From Streptomyces sp. Ru71 (GTDB taxonomy: Bacteria > Actinomycetota > Actinomycetes > Streptomycetales > Streptomycetaceae), in contig NZ_PQSS01000003.1 of assembly GCF_002920535.1 (NCBI RefSeq), forward strand, positions 62,001-126,000: DNA of 64,000 nucleotides. Direction: 5' to 3'. Shown piece by piece: positions 61,582 to 64,000 of this stretch. A model generated the notes under the pieces. That model was not told the origin of the DNA and ran no database searches. It saw only the letters and a list, made by a program, of their open reading frames with translations. Both the position numbers and the translations under genes were made by a program. Every line of letters begins with the position of its first letter. Position 1 is the stretch's first letter.

Positions 61582-63642
61582 TCAGACGCCGATGTCCTGG
61601 CCGTCGGCCCGCCACACGGCCACGACCGCCGGGCGGACGATCTTCCCGGGGCCGTCGGGCCAGGTGCTGGCCGGCTTCTCCACGGACGCCCCGTCGATTT
61701 CGCCCGGGTGCTGCACGGCGACGAGCACCCGCCGGTCCTGCACCAGCGGCCCGCATGTCTCGGCGCCGGTCGGCACGGTCAGGAACTGCTTCAGCTCACC
61801 GCGCCGCTCACCCCGGGTGGCCACGCCGAACAGGCCGTCGTGCGAGCCGAGCTGGTTGCCGTCGGTGGAGATCCACAGGTTGCCGTGCGGGTCGAAGGCC
61901 ACGTTGTCCGGGCAGGAGATCGGGCTGACCCGGTCCTTGGGGAACCCGGCGAAGTAGGTCGCGGGGTCGGCCGGGTCCCCGGCGACGAGGAACAGTGACC
62001 AGCCGAAGGACGTGGCGTCCGCCCGGTTGCGCCGCTCGGTGAGTTCGAGGATGTGCCCGTGCTTGTTGCTGTTGCGCGGGTTGGCCTCGTCGGCCGGCGC
62101 GTAACCGTTCTTGCCGCGGTTGGAGTTGTTGGTGAGGGCGACGTACACCTTGCCGGTGTGCGGGGAGGGCTGGATGTCCTCGGGCCGGTCCATCTTCGTC
62201 GCGCCCACCTTGTCGCCGGCGAGCCGGGTGAAGACGAACACCTCCTCGGCGGTCATCCCCTCCACGTGCGAGATCGCACCGTCGGCGGTGGCGGTGGCCA
62301 GCGGGATCCACTCCCCGCTCCCGTCGAACTCGCCATCGGCGGGGAGCTTGCCGCTGCCGTCGATGTCGGCGGCCGGCGAGTCACCGGTGAGCCTGGCGAC
62401 GTAGAGGGTGCCCTCGTCGAGCAGCGAGAGATTGTGCTCCCGCGCGGCGCGCGAGCCGCCGTGCCGCATCCGCTTGCTGCCGACGAACTTGTAGAAGTAG
62501 TCGAACCGCTCGTCGTCACCGGTGTAGACGACGGGCCGCCCGTCCTCGGTGAGCCGCACGGTGGCGGCCTCGTGCTTGAAGCGCCCGAGCGCGGTGTGCT
62601 TGCGCGGCGTGGAGTCGGGGTCGTACGGGTCGAACTCCACCACGTACCCGAACCGGTGCACCTCGTTGGGCTCCTGCGCGAGGTCGAAGCGCTTGTCGAA
62701 GCGTTCCCACTTGCGCTCGGTGGCCCCGGTCCCGATGCCGTAGCGCTTGTCGGTGGCGCGGCTGCCGTTCGCGAAGTACTGGTTGAAGTTCTCCTCGCCG
62801 TGCAGGGTCGTCCCCCACGGCGTGGTCCCGCCGGAGCAGTTGTTGAGCGTGCCGAGAACGGTACGGCCGGCGGGGTCGGCGGAGGTCTTGAGCAGGTCGG
62901 ACCCGGCGGCGGGCCCGGTCAGCCGGAACGGGGTGGTGGCGGTGACGCGCCGGTTGAGGTGATGCCGGGAAACGGCGGTCAGCCTCCCGGTGCCGCGGTC
63001 CTCCTCCACGACGACGGCGGACAGCCCGTGTGCCGCCCAGGCGACCTCGACCTGCTCCCGGGTCGGGTTCTCCGGGTCGTAACCACGGAACATGAGCACC
63101 TCGTCGGTGTACTCGTGGTTGGCGACGAGGAGCTGCCGGTGCCGCTCACCGGGGAGGGGCAGCAGGGCGAGAAAGTCGTTGTTGTACCCGAACTGCCCGG
63201 CCTGAGCCTGCGCGGTCTGCTTCTCCGGGTCGAAGGCGGGCGCCCCGCGCAGAATGGGCTCGCCCCAGCGGATGACGACGTTCTGCCGGTAGCCCTCGGG
63301 GACGGTGACCTGGTCGGCGGTGTTGGGCGCGACGGGGGAGAAGCGCAGCCCGCGAGCGGCGCGGCCGTGCTGCGCGGCGGCGGCCGGCTGGGCGGCGGCC
63401 GGCTGCGGGACCGCGAGCGCGGCACCGCCGGCCGCGGCGGCCACGGTGACGACGGCGGCGGCACGCAGGGCGCTGCGGCGGCTGAGGGCACCGGCGATGA
63501 CATCACCGACGTACTCGTTGCCGCTGGTGTTGGGCACCTCGTGGAAACAGGCGTCGCCACACCGGAACCGGCACGTCAGGGCGGAACGCCCACCCGGGTG
63601 CGAAACGGACGGTGTCCCTATGAGCGGCAGCGGCTTGCGCAC
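61582..63642 (-). CDS. Tat-exported PhoX-family phosphatase
   Basis: The product is 686 residues from GTG 63642, with GGGGAGAG 4 bases upstream. A Tat signal (SRRSALRAAAVVTVAAAAGG, near residues 53-75) follows an unusual N-terminal extension of about 50 residues with two Cys. The PhoX beta-propeller runs to the end (PFRLTGPAAGSDLLKTSAD, NNCSGGTTPWGTTLHGEENF, MDRPEDIQPSPHTGKVYVAL, CPDNVAFDPHGNLWISTDGN). PhoX enzymes use calcium and iron to release phosphate from organic esters. A PHO-box-like repeat upstream predicts control by PhoP under low phosphate. Confidence 0.94.
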   Translation of the reverse strand: MRKPLPLIGTPSVSHPGGRSALTCRFRCGDACFHEVPNTSGNEYVGDVIAGALSRRSALRAAAVVTVAAAAGGAALAVPQPAAAQPAAAAQHGRAARGLRFSPVAPNTADQVTVPEGYRQNVVIRWGEPILRGAPAFDPEKQTAQAQAGQFGYNNDFLALLPLPGERHRQLLVANHEYTDEVLMFRGYDPENPTREQVEVAWAAHGLSAVVVEEDRGTGRLTAVSRHHLNRRVTATTPFRLTGPAAGSDLLKTSADPAGRTVLGTLNNCSGGTTPWGTTLHGEENFNQYFANGSRATDKRYGIGTGATERKWERFDKRFDLAQEPNEVHRFGYVVEFDPYDPDSTPRKHTALGRFKHEAATVRLTEDGRPVVYTGDDERFDYFYKFVGSKRMRHGGSRAAREHNLSLLDEGTLYVARLTGDSPAADIDGSGKLPADGEFDGSGEWIPLATATADGAISHVEGMTAEEVFVFTRLAGDKVGATKMDRPEDIQPSPHTGKVYVALTNNSNRGKNGYAPADEANPRNSNKHGHILELTERRNRADATSFGWSLFLVAGDPADPATYFAGFPKDRVSPISCPDNVAFDPHGNLWISTDGNQLGSHDGLFGVATRGERRGELKQFLTVPTGAETCGPLVQDRRVLVAVQHPGEIDGASVEKPASTWPDGPGKIVRPAVVAVWRADGQDIGV

Positions 63643-63711
63643 TTTACTCTCCCCTTGCGTTCCCTTGGCGTGAACGTGACGGTAGGGGTGTGCGTGTGCG
63701 GAAGCGCTGCG

Positions 63712-63733
63712 ACCGGATGAACGAAGGGTGAAC
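63712..63733 (-). promoter_or_regulatory. PHO-box-like direct repeats upstream of phoX
   Basis: Read leftward, GTTCACCCTTC and GTTCATCCGGT are adjacent 11-base units (63723-63733 and 63712-63722), matching the direct-repeat unit of PhoP sites in Streptomyces. A further GTTCACG occurs near 63669-63675, and a -10-like TACCGT lies at 63679-63684. The gene served is the PhoX phosphatase, 70-91 bases downstream. Confidence 0.7.
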
Positions 63734-63874
63734 CCGCGTCGTCCGTCGGGGTGTTGACACGGGGATGTCCGCCCTGCTCACCCCTCCCCAAGATCACCCC
63801 TCGGGGCCGCTAACCTTACGTGTCCGTCCTGGCCAGGGATCGACGGGCACCAACTCACGCGAAGGGTTGCGCAC

Positions 63875-64000
63875 ATGGGCATTCTCACTCTCCTGCGGAA
63901 CGCGTTCGGCCGATCACGCAAGGCACGCACGGCCGAGGCAGAGAGTGCGGAACCGACGGCGACGCGGGAGTCCACGGAGCCGACGAAGACCGCGCCGGAA
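63875..64000 (+). CDS. N-terminus of an unidentified gene, cut by window end
   Basis: The frame opens at ATG 63875 and runs off the window, giving 42 residues (MGILTLLRNAFGRSRKARTA, then Glu/Thr/Pro-rich sequence). The start resembles that of actinobacterial vWA or TerD-type proteins, but the visible part is a linker without a fold. A GAAGGG lies about 10 bases upstream. Confidence 0.6.
   Translation, partial: MGILTLLRNAFGRSRKARTAEAESAEPTATRESTEPTKTAPE

Overview
The window is high-GC actinobacterial DNA and almost certainly chromosomal Streptomyces. Third codon positions in the genes are nearly all G or C, GTG starts are common, and the window carries a complete whiE-type spore-pigment polyketide cluster, a large AfsR/SARP-like regulator, a snapalysin/LysR pair, an LAETG-anchored surface protein and an exact 14-bp parS core. 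It reads as core or near-core chromosome. I see no transposase, integrase, tRNA, rRNA or CRISPR array.

Left part (1-15.3 kb): the end of a LuxR-type response regulator; a MarR regulator divergent from a SnoaL-fold protein; a secreted sedolisin (S53) protease with three C-terminal repeats; an AfsR-like regulator; a DrrAB-type ABC exporter; an XRE-cupin regulator divergent from a B3/B4-domain protein; a Ser/Thr kinase; and a secreted PGRP/amidase-2 protein with a Ser/Pro/Thr repeat linker.

Spore pigment (15.3-22.8 kb): the whiE order is intact. ORFVIII (FAD hydroxylase) is transcribed leftward, and ORFI-ORFVII (monooxygenase-like, cupin, KS-alpha, KS-beta, ACP, aromatase/cyclase, cyclase) rightward. 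Two oddities stand out: a roughly 100-residue Ala/Val/Pro/Gly repeat insertion in ORFVIII, and a 23-bp tandem duplication at the KS-alpha/KS-beta junction that creates an 8-codon mini-ORF with ATGA overlaps at both ends.

Middle (22.8-44.9 kb): a methyltransferase; a GntR/YtrA-type ABC operon; an ECF41-type sigma factor with an NDH-2-like oxidoreductase and a matching promoter; a STAND-LuxR regulator; a dnaK-grpE pair without dnaJ; a GH13 glucosidase; a sortase-type surface protein; an ArsR gene divergent from a cobalamin-riboswitch-controlled Ni/Co transporter; a nucleoside hydrolase; a lipoprotein; and an XRE-TPR regulator divergent from a 63-codon predicted secreted peptide, with a perfect 14-bp-arm palindrome between them.

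The most unusual unit (44.9-50.4 kb) is a leftward four-gene operon: a caspase-like protein that appears to have lost both catalytic residues; an EACC1-like small protein; an 851-residue fusion of caspase, membrane segment, solute-binding-like region and vWA domain; and a solute-binding lipoprotein. It looks like a membrane-spanning conflict or cell-fate system that couples an outside sensor to an inside protease.

Right part (50.4-64 kb): a membrane SpoIIE/PP2C phosphatase with a repetitive N-terminus, membrane proteins, a MocR regulator divergent from an alpha/beta hydrolase with a probable leaderless promoter, an EEP-family protein, a FUSC transporter, parS, snapalysin with its LysR regulator, a Tat-exported PhoX phosphatase with a PHO-box-like site, and the start of a gene that runs off the end.
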